Source: an uncultured Algibacter sp.
Lineage (GTDB): Bacteria > Bacteroidota > Bacteroidia > Flavobacteriales > Flavobacteriaceae
NCBI RefSeq assembly: GCF_947487575.1
Contig: NZ_CANKXG010000013.1
Coordinates: forward strand, 1 to 64,000
Reading direction: 5' to 3'
DNA: 64,000 nucleotides
How positions within the stretch are numbered: the first letter of the stretch is position 1; every line of letters begins with the position of its first letter. Both the position numbers and the translations under genes were made by a program. This document shows, one piece after another, positions 44,957-54,491 of the stretch. The notes under the pieces are model-generated. The model searched no databases. It had not been told where the DNA came from and saw only the letters and a program-made list of their open reading frames with translations.

Positions 44957-46335
44957 AAAGCTTTAATTACATAAAGAATATTTTTTTGCACATTTTAATA
45001 GGCTTTAGTATTTTTAATTTTAGAGCGCTGTCAAAAGTATATTTAATAGCCATTTTTATTTATTTTATAATTCAAATTTTAAAAGCAAAACCATCCGAAA
45101 AGGCTTTAAAAGTTTTGATGGCTTGCAGTTATGTGGTTGGTGCAGAGGTGTTTTTAAGAATGACAGGTGGCAGTCTTTTATACGAAACTTCAAAGTATTT
45201 GGTTATTTTGTTTACATTGGTAGGACTCTTTACTGTTAAGTCAAGTAAGGTAGCTATCCCTTTTGTAGTCTATGTTCTTTTGCTTATCCCAGGCATATTC
45301 GTTGCTGGATTTAGCGCAACTGAAGAAACTGAATTAAGAAAAGCCATAGCATTTAATTTAAGTGGACCAGTCTGTTTAGGTATTGTCTCTATTTTTTGTT
45401 ATAAACTTAAAATAAATTATGAAAATATTCATAAAGTGCTATTGAATATGGCTTTGCCAATGATATCAATTACAACATATTTGTTTCTTTATACACCAGA
45501 TCTTCAAGAGGTAATCACAGGTACAGGTTCAAATTTTGCTGCCTCAGGGGGTTTTGGGCCAAACCAAGTATCGACTGTACTAGGGTTAGGTATGTTTGTG
45601 TTTTCAATACGTTTTTTTATGCTTTCTCCGACTTTATTTTTTAAATTGGTTAATGGGTTTTTATTAGCAGTAATGAGTTTTAGAGGTATAGTTACATTCA
45701 GTAGAGGGGGGGTGATAACTGCGTTATTTATGATTGCAGTGTTTATTTATTTTTATTTCAAGAGAGTGAATAAAAAAGGCAAGTTTAGAATTAGTCGATT
45801 AGTAATTGTTTTTGCAGGTTTAGGGTTGTTAATATGGCTGTTTTCATCCATTCAAACTAGCGGATTAATTGAAAACAGATATGCTAACAAAGATGCAATA
45901 GGCCGGGAAAAGGCTGATGTTTCTACTGGACGATCAGATTTAATCTTTTTTGAATTGGAAGAGTTTTTTAAAAACCCAATAGTAGGTGTAGGTGTAGGTA
46001 AAATAAAAGAATTAAGACTAAAAAGAGAAGGTGTTACGGTGGCTTCTCATAATGAAATGAGTCGTATCTTATCAGAACATGGCCTATTTGGGTTAACAGC
46101 TATTTTAATTTTATTACTAACACCTTTGTTTTTGAGGATAGGTAATAAATCTAATTTCTTTTTTTATTCCTGTTACATTTTCTGGTTTTTAACTATAAAT
46201 CACTCATCAATGCGTATTGCGGCGCCAGCATTTGTATATGGTCTTTGTTTATTAGATATTCAGTACAAAACTAATCGTGTTAAAAAAGTACAACAATTCA
46301 AAAATAAAAAACAATCAACTTTAATAAGTCATTGA
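44953..46335 (+). CDS. O-antigen ligase/polymerase family membrane protein (Wzy/WaaL-like)
   Basis: A 460-residue polytopic protein with about eleven hydrophobic segments. The Wzy_C/O-antigen ligase signature is present: FSRGGVITALFMIAVFIYF near residue 250, then a large loop with DVSTGRSDLIFFELEEFF and GVGVGKIKE, and SHNEMSRILSEHGLFGL with the conserved His. The family covers both Wzy polymerases and WaaL ligases, and sequence alone does not separate them. With a Wzm/Wzt exporter nearby and no Wzx seen, a ligase role is plausible. The start is TTG, overlapping the previous stop (TTGA). Confidence 0.85.
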   Translation: MKSFNYIKNIFLHILIGFSIFNFRALSKVYLIAIFIYFIIQILKAKPSEKALKVLMACSYVVGAEVFLRMTGGSLLYETSKYLVILFTLVGLFTVKSSKVAIPFVVYVLLLIPGIFVAGFSATEETELRKAIAFNLSGPVCLGIVSIFCYKLKINYENIHKVLLNMALPMISITTYLFLYTPDLQEVITGTGSNFAASGGFGPNQVSTVLGLGMFVFSIRFFMLSPTLFFKLVNGFLLAVMSFRGIVTFSRGGVITALFMIAVFIYFYFKRVNKKGKFRISRLVIVFAGLGLLIWLFSSIQTSGLIENRYANKDAIGREKADVSTGRSDLIFFELEEFFKNPIVGVGVGKIKELRLKREGVTVASHNEMSRILSEHGLFGLTAILILLLTPLFLRIGNKSNFFFYSCYIFWFLTINHSSMRIAAPAFVYGLCLLDIQYKTNRVKKVQQFKNKKQSTLISH

Positions 46336-47345
46336 AAACCTTAATATATATTGGTAATAAATCTGGGGTTAGTAAACGTGCTAATTTATCATCTATTGAT
46401 GTGTTAGCCCCTTTATTAGTTAAGGCGGGTTATACAGTTTATTCTGCATCTAAAAGTGAAAATAGAGTTGTTAGATTGGTAAGTATGTTGTGGACGTGCT
46501 TTAAATATAGAAAAAAAGCCGATTATGTTCTTATTGATACCTATAGTACACTCAACTTCTATTATGCTTTTTTTGTGAGTCAATTATGTCAAGTTCTAAA
46601 ATTGAAGTATTTGCCAATTCTACATGGAGGAAATCTGCCTGAAAGACTTAAGTCATCTTCTAATTTATCTAAATCTATATTCAATAATGCATATATAAAT
46701 GTAGCACCTTCAATGTTTATTAAATCTAAATTTGAAGCTTCTGGATTCAATAATGTTATAAACATACCAAATTCAATAGAACTAAAAAATTATCCTTTTA
46801 AGGAAAGAACTTTTGATAGTATCAAGTTGCTTTGGGTGCGTTCTTTTTCGAAAATTTATAACCCTTTATTAGCAATTGATGTTATGAAGGCTTTTGAAAA
46901 TGAATACATTAAGGTTAAACTTTGCATGGTTGGTCCAGATAATGATGGAACTTTACAAGACGCTAAGAAGTATGCTGATAAATTGGATGTTGATGTTCGT
47001 TTTACTGGAAAATTGTCAAAAAAAGAATGGATTGAGCTTTCAAAGGAGTATAATATTTTCATTAATACAACAAATTTTGATAATATGCCAGTGAGTGTTA
47101 TCGAGGCAATGGCTTTGGGGTTGCCTGTAATTTCTACAAACGTTGGGGGGATGCCTTTTTTAATTGAAAACGATAAAAGTGGGATTTTAGTAAAACCAAA
47201 TTCTTCAGAAGCTTTTGTTGAATCAATTAAGAAATTATCGAGTTCTGAAGATTATGCTCAAAACATAATACAAGAAGCACGACTGAATACCGAAAAGCTT
47301 GATTGGGAAATTGTTAAAAAACAGTGGATTAAAGTATTGAAATAA
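46332..47345 (+). CDS. Family 4 glycosyltransferase
   Basis: A 337-residue GT-B transferase: KTLIYIGNKSGVSKRANLSS at the N-terminus, ILHGGNLPERLK, IPNSIELKNYPFKE, LLWVRSFSKIYNP and TNFDNMPVSVIEAMALGLPV (E-x7-E). STNVGGMPFLIEN follows at the sugar site. TTG start overlaps the previous stop as TTGA. A 59-base gap follows, unusually large for this locus. Confidence 0.88.
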   Translation: MKTLIYIGNKSGVSKRANLSSIDVLAPLLVKAGYTVYSASKSENRVVRLVSMLWTCFKYRKKADYVLIDTYSTLNFYYAFFVSQLCQVLKLKYLPILHGGNLPERLKSSSNLSKSIFNNAYINVAPSMFIKSKFEASGFNNVINIPNSIELKNYPFKERTFDSIKLLWVRSFSKIYNPLLAIDVMKAFENEYIKVKLCMVGPDNDGTLQDAKKYADKLDVDVRFTGKLSKKEWIELSKEYNIFINTTNFDNMPVSVIEAMALGLPVISTNVGGMPFLIENDKSGILVKPNSSEAFVESIKKLSSSEDYAQNIIQEARLNTEKLDWEIVKKQWIKVLK

Positions 47346-47404
47346 TTAACTCTTAATAGAATTTTACTTGTTATATTTATAGTCTCTCTATTACCTCCTT
47401 GAAA

Positions 47405-48796
47405 ATGTCTAAAAGTAGCATCCATTTTAATATATCAGAGCGTAAAATACTCTTGCGTATTTTTGATATTTTATCAATATTGTTTGTGCTATATTTTATT
47501 AGTAATACATTTGATTTTGATTATTTTACATTAACAAAAGATAAGTGGGCGTGGGCATTAGTCCTTATTCTTTACGTTTCTATATTCGGCACTGTTTTTG
47601 AATTGTATGATTTGCAAAAAGCAAGTAAAATTGAAAGGATAGCTACAGGAATTGTTTTTACCGTTTCTACAACCGTTTTATTCTATCTTTTAACACCATT
47701 TTTAACACCAGAGTTGCCTGATAATAGGCTGCAAATCCTTTTCTTTTATTTTGCAATTCTTATTGCTCTGTTTATTTGGAGAATGGCATATATAAGTTTT
47801 ATTGTCTCTCCTAGATTCTATAAAAAAGTTTTAATTATTGGTGAAACATCAAACATTGAAACTATTGTTGACGCTTTTAAAAGCTCAGACCCTAATTATA
47901 AAATTGTTGGTTTTATTAATTGCGAAGTTGATAAAATTGCAGCTGTTAAGTATAATGCCATTCCTGAGTATGGTCCTAAACAGATTAGAGAGATTATAAA
48001 AAAGGAAAATTTATCTGAAATAGTTGTAGCTAGTTATAATTCAGAAAACATTACTTCTGAAATTTACTATACATTGATAAAATTACTTGAAGAAGGGTTT
48101 CCAATTAATGAATATACACAAGTATATGAGGGGATGACCCAGCGGGTACCAGTTCAGTTTGTTGGTAAAGATTTTTATAAATATTTTCCCTTTAGCAGAA
48201 GTAACCAGAATAAGCTATACTTGTTTTTTCATCGTGTTTTTGATGTTTTAATATCGTTAGTAGGAGTTATTATTGGAGTTGTATTATCACCAATTATTTT
48301 ATTAGGTAACCTTATTGGTAATAGAGGGCCTTTATTCTATTCTCAAGATAGAATAGGTAAAAATGGTAAGGTTTTTAAGATTATTAAGTTTCGAACTATG
48401 ATTAAGAATGCTGAGCAATCTGGTGCGGTTTGGGCAAAAAAAGGAGATGCAAGAGTAACACCTTTTGGTAAATTTTTAAGACATTCAAGATTAGATGAAA
48501 TTCCTCAATTTATAAATATATTAAAAAGTGAAATGAGTTTGATTGGCCCTAGACCAGAACGGCCATTTTTTGTAAAAGAACTTTCAGGAATGCTTCCGTT
48601 TTATGAAACAAGGCATATTGTTAAACCTGGACTTACAGGTTGGGCACAGGTAAAAACAAGATATGCTGCCTCAATTGATGACAGTTTACTTAAACTGCAA
48701 TATGATTTATATTATATTAAGCATAGGAGCTTTTTTCTAGATATGAATATCTTGATAAAGACTTTGAGTACTATTATCTTTTTTAGAGGGCAATAA
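47405..48796 (+). CDS. Polyprenyl-phosphate hexose-1-phosphate transferase (WcaJ/WbaP family)
   Basis: The initiating enzyme that places the first sugar phosphate on undecaprenyl phosphate. The N-terminal half has four to five TM helices and a Rossmann-like segment (KKVLIIGETSNIETI). The C-terminal catalytic domain starts at the hairpin helix FDVLISLVGVIIGVVLSPII, followed by GPLFYSQDRIGKNGKVFKI, KFRTM, RHSRLDEIPQ, SLIGPRPERP and PGLTGWAQV, the full signature. ATG at 47405 is preferred over TTG 47399. A TATATTTA box in the preceding gap (47372-47379) could be an internal promoter. Its place at the locus end, rather than the start, is notable. Confidence 0.95.
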   Translation: MSKSSIHFNISERKILLRIFDILSILFVLYFISNTFDFDYFTLTKDKWAWALVLILYVSIFGTVFELYDLQKASKIERIATGIVFTVSTTVLFYLLTPFLTPELPDNRLQILFFYFAILIALFIWRMAYISFIVSPRFYKKVLIIGETSNIETIVDAFKSSDPNYKIVGFINCEVDKIAAVKYNAIPEYGPKQIREIIKKENLSEIVVASYNSENITSEIYYTLIKLLEEGFPINEYTQVYEGMTQRVPVQFVGKDFYKYFPFSRSNQNKLYLFFHRVFDVLISLVGVIIGVVLSPIILLGNLIGNRGPLFYSQDRIGKNGKVFKIIKFRTMIKNAEQSGAVWAKKGDARVTPFGKFLRHSRLDEIPQFINILKSEMSLIGPRPERPFFVKELSGMLPFYETRHIVKPGLTGWAQVKTRYAASIDDSLLKLQYDLYYIKHRSFFLDMNILIKTLSTIIFFRGQ

Positions 48797-48813
48797 AAAT
48801 TTCGTAATCCAAT

Positions 48814-49989
48814 TTACTGTTTGTTGAAATGTTTCACTAAAAAGATATACCTGAAAAATAAGGCGATAAGTAATGGGGTTAAACCAATAGCAAAAACTTG
48901 AACTCCTATTAACCAATGTAGTGTTAAAAGACAAAGAAAAATTATTAATAACTTAATATACTTTACAAACCAAGCACTTACCTCTTTTCTAAAAAATTGA
49001 CCAATAACTAAAATATTAAGTGCAAAAGCCCAAAGCAGATTGTAGTTTTGGTGGGTTCCTGTATGATCTGTAGCAAACCATAACAATAATATAAATACAC
49101 CTATTAAGCCTGTTATTGAAAAAAGTGCTATATCTAACCATTTGGTATGTTTTCCTTTTTTTGAGTCATTGTATGTAATGTAAATGATTAACAAACCGAT
49201 GACTCCCAAGATAAAAAGTGGACTTAATAAAAATTGACTGGCTATAGGCGTTTCCTTTTTAGAATATATAGTTTGATTTAGTTTTACTAAAGGTTTTTTG
49301 CTGTCTCCAATCGTAGCATTTTCAAAAAAACTATATATGTTTTTAGGTAAAAACATATGGTTTTCGGGAGTTGCTTTTTTGTCAATTACCGAGCCAAGTG
49401 CTAAATCAATACCTAAACTTCCCCAAGAATTTCTATTCAAATTGTTTTGAATTAAAGTTCTGAACGTAGCATCTTTAAAATTATTTGGAGTATTAAAAGT
49501 GGTCGTATTGTTTGACGTAATATTAATTACATCTTTAATTTTTGTGGCACAATTATCATAAAAAAACTCGTATAAATAGCGTCTATTTTCAGGTTTATAA
49601 TTGTTTATTAAATAATCATAAAGGTTTTGTTTTTGGGATTGTGATAAATTTAAAACTTGCTCTTTAATACTTCTATTGTAGTAGTTGTAAACTTGATAAA
49701 ATCTCTTAAAATCAGTTTTATTTATAAGGTAATTAAGTTTTCCTTGCGCAAATTTTAGATAGAAATTTGGGGCGTCAAAATCGTATTCGCCATAACCATA
49801 AACCACATCTAGTCCGTTATTCGTATCTCTAATCCTAAAAGCACTATGGCCAAAAGCATCATTTAACGAATTCCCAGGGCCAACTGTGAGCACGCTAATC
49901 TCAGCTTGAGAAGTTAATTGGTTTTGTTGAGCAAAGGAGATGTCAACAAGAAAAAAAAGAAGTATAAAAAGTGTAAAATTGTGCTTCAT
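48814..49989 (-). CDS. DUF4105 domain membrane protein
   Basis: A 391-residue protein with a signal peptide (LFILLFFLVDISFAQQ), a periplasmic DUF4105 domain (about 25-245) and several TM helices in the C-terminal third. The domain shows LTVGPGNSLNDAFGHSAFRI, with conserved His, and YEFFYDNCATKIKDVI, with a conserved Cys. That His/Cys pair is consistent with a papain-like (NlpC/P60-type) fold, and some annotations call this Lnb-type. Function is unknown. It lies convergent to the polysaccharide locus and is coupled to the PorV-like gene upstream by a 1-base overlap. Confidence 0.87.
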   Translation of the reverse strand: MKHNFTLFILLFFLVDISFAQQNQLTSQAEISVLTVGPGNSLNDAFGHSAFRIRDTNNGLDVVYGYGEYDFDAPNFYLKFAQGKLNYLINKTDFKRFYQVYNYYNRSIKEQVLNLSQSQKQNLYDYLINNYKPENRRYLYEFFYDNCATKIKDVINITSNNTTTFNTPNNFKDATFRTLIQNNLNRNSWGSLGIDLALGSVIDKKATPENHMFLPKNIYSFFENATIGDSKKPLVKLNQTIYSKKETPIASQFLLSPLFILGVIGLLIIYITYNDSKKGKHTKWLDIALFSITGLIGVFILLLWFATDHTGTHQNYNLLWAFALNILVIGQFFRKEVSAWFVKYIKLLIIFLCLLTLHWLIGVQVFAIGLTPLLIALFFRYIFLVKHFNKQ

Positions 49990-51083
49990 TATCTAAATAT
50001 ACTAAAATCAAGCTTTAGTGAAAACACATTGGAATAGAGTGCACCACTTTGGTCTCCAATATCGGTAAACGCATAATCAATTTGAATACCGTTGTATTTA
50101 AAACCTAAGCCAAAACTAGGTTGAAATGTTAATTGTTCTTCGTCAAATTGTTCTTCGTTTTGAAAATTTCCAAGTCCCCCTCTTAAATATACCATATCAA
50201 TATAACCAAATTCGAACCCTAATGCTGGATTTATACTGGCAAATGATGTTGAAATGAGATCGTTATTTTCTTCAAACCGAACATTTAAGTTAACCGATGT
50301 TAAGAGTGTATAATCAACATTAAAATCAACTAGCTTTGAAATTCCAATTTGTAATTTAGGAATAGTAATTTCAGTACTTTCTGGCAATTCTTGGTTCTGG
50401 CCTTCAACCGCATTACTAATAGTTGCAAACTCATCTTCATCAATGGCCCAGGCATTAAACGTAGTGGTTATATCTCTGGCCATAATACCAAACTTCCAAT
50501 CATTATTGGTTTCAAACTGAATTCCAAGATCTAAACCAAAACCCCAAGAGGAAGCAAAATCACCAATAATTCTTCGGATAACTTTTGCATTTATTCCATA
50601 ATTAAGACCATTTAGGGGTAATGCTCGAGCGTAAGAAAATGTTAAACCGTAATCTGCAGCAGAAAATAAACTGATTCTATCGTAATTAATATTGCCTTCT
50701 GCATCAATAAGTTGCGTGGTGTTTAATATGTCATCAACAGCAAAACGAATTAGCGAAATACCAACCGCACTTCTGTTATCTAAAGGCATTGCAAAAGCTG
50801 CATAATCATAATTAGCAATATTTGCGAAATAACTGGAATGCATCAAAGATAATTGGTTGTCTTCGAGTTTTAAAAGACCAGCAGGGTTCCAATACCCCGA
50901 ATTTACGTCGGATGTGTGAGAGGTGACTGCACTACTCATTCCCAATGCAGCAGCATCCACACCAATATTCATAAACTCATTGGAGTATTTCCTAACAGTT
51001 TGACTAAATAAAGAAGCAGATAAAACACAAAATAATGTGGTGATGTAAAGTCTCAATCGCAATTTTTTTACAAAGATGCACAT
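49989..51083 (-). CDS. PorV/PorQ family outer-membrane beta-barrel protein
   Basis: A 364-residue outer-membrane protein. The signal peptide (LYITTLFCVLSASLFSQ) is followed by FMNIGVDAAALGMSSAVTSHTSDVNSGYWNPAGLL, of the PorV/PorQ family related to FadL-like barrels, and repeating amphipathic strands end in SLKLDFSIFR. PorV shuttles type IX secretion cargo, but this family has many unrelated paralogues, and no other T9SS gene is nearby. ATG at 51083 gives MCIFVKK. A TTG seven codons in would also give a good signal peptide. Confidence 0.82.
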   Translation of the reverse strand: MCIFVKKLRLRLYITTLFCVLSASLFSQTVRKYSNEFMNIGVDAAALGMSSAVTSHTSDVNSGYWNPAGLLKLEDNQLSLMHSSYFANIANYDYAAFAMPLDNRSAVGISLIRFAVDDILNTTQLIDAEGNINYDRISLFSAADYGLTFSYARALPLNGLNYGINAKVIRRIIGDFASSWGFGLDLGIQFETNNDWKFGIMARDITTTFNAWAIDEDEFATISNAVEGQNQELPESTEITIPKLQIGISKLVDFNVDYTLLTSVNLNVRFEENNDLISTSFASINPALGFEFGYIDMVYLRGGLGNFQNEEQFDEEQLTFQPSFGLGFKYNGIQIDYAFTDIGDQSGALYSNVFSLKLDFSIFR

Positions 51084-51172
51084 AATTTACATTCTTTAAA
51101 ACTTCAAAATATAATAGATATTGCTTTAGACTCAATTTGTTTGTTATTTTTACAAAATTAAAATACATTAAT

Positions 51173-51916
51173 ATGAAAAAACATATACCTAATGCACTTA
51201 CGCTTTTAAACTTATTATGCGGAAGTATAGCTGTGATTCTTGCAGTTAATAGTCATTTTGTTTCTGCAGCTTTATTTGTGTTTCTGGGTATATTTTTTGA
51301 TTTTTTTGATGGTTTTGCAGCTAGAAAGCTAAATGTTCAAAGTGAATTGGGTTTGCAATTAGATTCGCTTGCAGATATGGTAACTAGCGGATTAGTTCCA
51401 GGTATTTTTATGTACAAACTTTTGAGTTTAACAGTGGATATGCCTGAAATATCAAATGATTGGGATTCTATCGTGGGATTTGAAGGATTCAAAATAGCAA
51501 TTTTGCCATTAATGGGTTTACTAATAACTCTAGCTTCTGCTTATAGGCTAGCAAAGTTTAATATAGACGAAGATCAGCAAAGTTTCTTTAAAGGCTTGCC
51601 AACTCCTGCAAATACCTTATTAATTATTTCATTGCCTTTAATTATAGAATTTCAAAATAGTGATGCTATTAACACAATTATTCTAAATAAATGGTTTTTA
51701 ATTGGGCTTACGCTTTTAAGCTGTTATTTGCTCAATTCAGGTATTAAGTTGTTTGCTTTAAAGTTTAAAGATTACAGCTTTAAAGGAAATGCAACCCGTT
51801 ATATCTTTATTATTTTATGTTTAGTATTGCTTATAGTTTTACAATTTGCTGCAATACCAGCTATAATATTACTTTATATAATCATGTCTGTTTTAGATAA
51901 TTTAACTTCAAAATAA
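51173..51916 (+). CDS. pssA: CDP-diacylglycerol--serine O-phosphatidyltransferase
   Basis: Makes phosphatidylserine, the precursor of phosphatidylethanolamine, from CDP-diacylglycerol and serine. The CDP-alcohol phosphotransferase motif DG-x2-AR-x8-G-x3-D-x3-D is present in DFFDGFAARKLNV and GLQLDSLADMVTSG. About eight TM helices are seen. ATG at 51173 (KKHIPNALTLLNLLCG) is the family N-terminus. The open frame reaches back to 51137, which is probably untranslated, and a TATTTTTA box at 51145-51152 lies just upstream. Confidence 0.92.
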   Translation: MKKHIPNALTLLNLLCGSIAVILAVNSHFVSAALFVFLGIFFDFFDGFAARKLNVQSELGLQLDSLADMVTSGLVPGIFMYKLLSLTVDMPEISNDWDSIVGFEGFKIAILPLMGLLITLASAYRLAKFNIDEDQQSFFKGLPTPANTLLIISLPLIIEFQNSDAINTIILNKWFLIGLTLLSCYLLNSGIKLFALKFKDYSFKGNATRYIFIILCLVLLIVLQFAAIPAIILLYIIMSVLDNLTSK

Positions 51917-51926
51917 ATTTTTACTC

Positions 51927-52742
51927 ATGTTAGAAAACATTTTTACCTTATTAATGTTAGTACTTTTACAAGCTGTTTTAGGGTTTGATAACCTCCTATA
52001 TATTTCTTTAGAAAGTAAAAAGGCTCCTGATTCAGATCAAAAAAGAGTTCGAAAAGTTGGTATTCTTATAGCTATAGGCTTAAGAATTGCTTTGCTTTTT
52101 ATTTTAGTTTCTGTTATTGGTTATTTTCAAACACCATTTTCTTGGTTAACAGGAGGTATTGATGATGTTTTGAAATTTGCATTTAACGGGCACAGTTTAA
52201 TAGTTCTTGCTGGAGGCGGATTTATTATTTATACAGCGATTAAAGAAATTTGGCATATGATTTCTACAAAAGATTTAAGTCATGATGTTGAAGGAGATTC
52301 AAAACGAACTAAATCCCCGAATGCGGTTGTTACTAGTATTGTTATTATGAATTTGGTTTTTTCTTTTGATTCTATTTTAGCTGCTATTGGTCTTACTAGT
52401 TCTATTGAAAACTCAACAACAGCATTTATTATTATGGCAATAGCTATTGTATTTAGCGGTTTGTTAATGTTGGTGTTAGCAGATAAAATCTCTGTATTTC
52501 TGGCTAAAAACAGAATGTATGAAGTATTAGGGTTATTTATACTTTTTATTGTTGGAATTATGCTAGTAACCGAAGGTGGGCATTTAGCACATTTAAAAAT
52601 ATTTGGTAACGAGATTGTACCAATGAGTAAAACAACGTTCTATTTTGTTATTGTAGTTTTAGTGATTGTTGATGTGGTTCAAGGACGCTATCAGAAGAAG
52701 TTGTTGACTGAGCAGAATGTAAGTAAAAATTATAAAAAGTAA
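51927..52742 (+). CDS. TerC family integral membrane protein
   Basis: A 271-residue protein with about eight TM helices. TerC signatures are LGFDNLLYISL near the N-terminus and VFSFDSILAAIGLT in the middle, the paired acidic motifs thought to handle metal ions. Members are linked to tellurite resistance and to manganese export. It starts 10 bases after pssA and is probably cotranscribed with it. No other ter genes are nearby, so a metal-homeostasis role is likelier than a full tellurite operon. Confidence 0.9.
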   Translation: MLENIFTLLMLVLLQAVLGFDNLLYISLESKKAPDSDQKRVRKVGILIAIGLRIALLFILVSVIGYFQTPFSWLTGGIDDVLKFAFNGHSLIVLAGGGFIIYTAIKEIWHMISTKDLSHDVEGDSKRTKSPNAVVTSIVIMNLVFSFDSILAAIGLTSSIENSTTAFIIMAIAIVFSGLLMLVLADKISVFLAKNRMYEVLGLFILFIVGIMLVTEGGHLAHLKIFGNEIVPMSKTTFYFVIVVLVIVDVVQGRYQKKLLTEQNVSKNYKK

Positions 52743-52798
52743 TTTATTTTTTATATTTACAATTAAACATCTAATAACTTCATTAAAAATAAATAATA

Positions 52799-53632
52799 AT
52801 GGCAGATGCAAAAATCACATGGATTCACCGTCTTAAAGAAGGTTATAAAATAGCAAAAAGGCCTATTGCATATATTATTATGTTTATAGCTGTACTATTG
52901 GAATCTCCTATTGTAGAATTTTTGAAAGATGAAGATAAGCGTGCTGTACAAGTAGTTATGCTGATTTTTTTATCTCTTATTTTGATGCAAATGATGTTTG
53001 AGATGTATGAGAAAATTATTAAAGAAGATAAAGGTTTGAATTTGATGGCTTCAGGTGAATTGCATAAAAAGATTGAATCAATCATTCAAAAAGAAAAAAG
53101 CGTTAATATAAAATATATTGGAGTTGCAGGTAGAAATGGTTGGAATAATGTATTATCAAAGCTTATTGATGAAAACAACCCAAATTCATTAGTTTCGAAT
53201 AGAACCAAATTTACCATTGATGTAGGGTTATTGAATCCTGAAGTCCAAAAAGATAACTCAGGTATATATGAACGATTTGGAGAAGTAGAGAATATTTCTA
53301 ACTCAATTAAAAATGCTTCAGGATATATTTCCGATGTTTCAATTTCTGGCTCAGAAATTAGATTGCATCACTATAGCCACATGCCTAATATGTTAGGTTT
53401 TTTAGTTAATGATAATTATTTGTTTGTAACATATGCTTTTTGGGAAAATTATCACGGTAAGATGACTATTCGAGGAGGTGGAACAGAATATTTTGAATAT
53501 GATAAAAATGATGAATTTGGGGGGCAAGAAGTTATTAGGAGATTTAATGGTTGGTTTAGTTATATTTCTAAATCAACAAATGGCTTAGCTACTAATAATG
53601 ATTATAAATCTGCACAAATTCAGGATGATTAG
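52799..53632 (+). CDS. Unknown protein with two N-terminal TM helices and a soluble domain
   Basis: A 277-residue protein not recognised. Residues 1-65 contain two hydrophobic helices (PIAYIIMFIAVLLESP and VVMLIFLSLILMQMMFEMY) around an acidic turn. The rest (about 75-277) is soluble and mixed alpha/beta, with LHHYSHMPNMLGFLVNDNYL and YAFWENYHGKMTIRGGG as distinctive parts. The GFLVNDNYLFVTYAFWE stretch recalls degenerate phospholipase-D-like effector or sensor domains, but the HKD catalytic signature is absent. A TATATTTA box at 52752-52759 may be its promoter. Function unknown. Confidence 0.6.
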   Translation: MADAKITWIHRLKEGYKIAKRPIAYIIMFIAVLLESPIVEFLKDEDKRAVQVVMLIFLSLILMQMMFEMYEKIIKEDKGLNLMASGELHKKIESIIQKEKSVNIKYIGVAGRNGWNNVLSKLIDENNPNSLVSNRTKFTIDVGLLNPEVQKDNSGIYERFGEVENISNSIKNASGYISDVSISGSEIRLHHYSHMPNMLGFLVNDNYLFVTYAFWENYHGKMTIRGGGTEYFEYDKNDEFGGQEVIRRFNGWFSYISKSTNGLATNNDYKSAQIQDD

Positions 53633-53750
53633 TAAAGGGATAAGAGGTGTGGTGTAATGTTTCTAGGAATTTATGTGAATTCTGCTTTTATATTAGTTAT
53701 AAGCAATGTTAATTGTGAATAGTAAAAATAATAAAATATGCCTAAGGCTT

Positions 53751-54491
53751 CTAATCCCTAATCTTCTTTTTACGTAATTCGAAATTCTGTCCTAAATATA
53801 CTTTTCGTACCATATCATCGGCTGCAAGTTCTTCAGGAACACCATGCTTTAAAATACCACCTTCAAACATTAAGTAAGTTCTGTCTGTGATAGCAAGTGT
53901 TTCTTGTACGTTATGATCGGTAATAAGAATGCCAATATTCTTTTTAGTAAGTTGCGCTACAATACGCTGAATATCCTCAACAGCAACAGGGTCTACACCT
54001 GCAAAAGGCTCATCTAATAGAATAAAATTAGGGTCGGTAGCTAAGGCACGCGCAATTTCTGTTCTACGGCGCTCTCCACCAGATAATAAATCGCCACGAC
54101 TTTTACGAATATGCCCTAAGCTAAACTCTTCAATAAGCGATTCCATTTTCATGTTTTGCTCTTTTTTACTCAATTTTGTAAGTTGGAGTACACTTAGAAT
54201 ATTATCTTCTATACTGAGTTTTCTAAAAACAGAAGCTTCTTGTGCTAAGTAGCCAATACCGTTTTGTGCACGTTTGTACATAGGGTATTTGGTAATTTCG
54301 GTATTATCAAGAAAAATATGACCACCATTGGGCTTAATTAAGCCTACTATCATGTAGAAAGAGGTTGTTTTACCAGCACCGTTTGGTCCTAATAATCCAA
54401 CAATTTCCCCTTGATTTACTTCAAGAGAAACACCTTTTACTACTTTTCGTCCGCTGTAGGACTTCATTAAATTTTCTGCTCTTAGAATCAT
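53751..54491 (-). CDS. lptB: LPS export ABC transporter ATPase LptB
   Basis: A 246-residue ATPase that powers extraction of LPS from the inner membrane with LptFG. Walker A is [12 protein letters not shown] near residues 35-46, the signature is [17 protein letters not shown], and Walker B is [13 protein letters not shown] with the LptB-typical AGVDP. The switch region [10 protein letters not shown] follows. Length and motifs match LptB rather than LivF. The next genes upstream on this strand are tatC and kdsD, and kdsD belongs to Kdo synthesis, so LPS functions are grouped here. Confidence 0.95.
   Translation of the reverse strand: MILRAENLMKSYSGRKVVKGVSLEVNQGEIVGLLGPNGAGKTTSFYMIVGLIKPNGGHIFLDNTEITKYPMYKRAQNGIGYLAQEASVFRKLSIEDNILSVLQLTKLSKKEQNMKMESLIEEFSLGHIRKSRGDLLSGGERRRTEIARALATDPNFILLDEPFAGVDPVAVEDIQRIVAQLTKKNIGILITDHNVQETLAITDRTYLMFEGGILKHGVPEELAADDMVRKVYLGQNFELRKKKIRD

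Noticed and set aside
49989-51083. A type IX secretion operon around the PorV-like gene
   Set aside because: No other T9SS component is encoded nearby, and the family has many unrelated paralogues.
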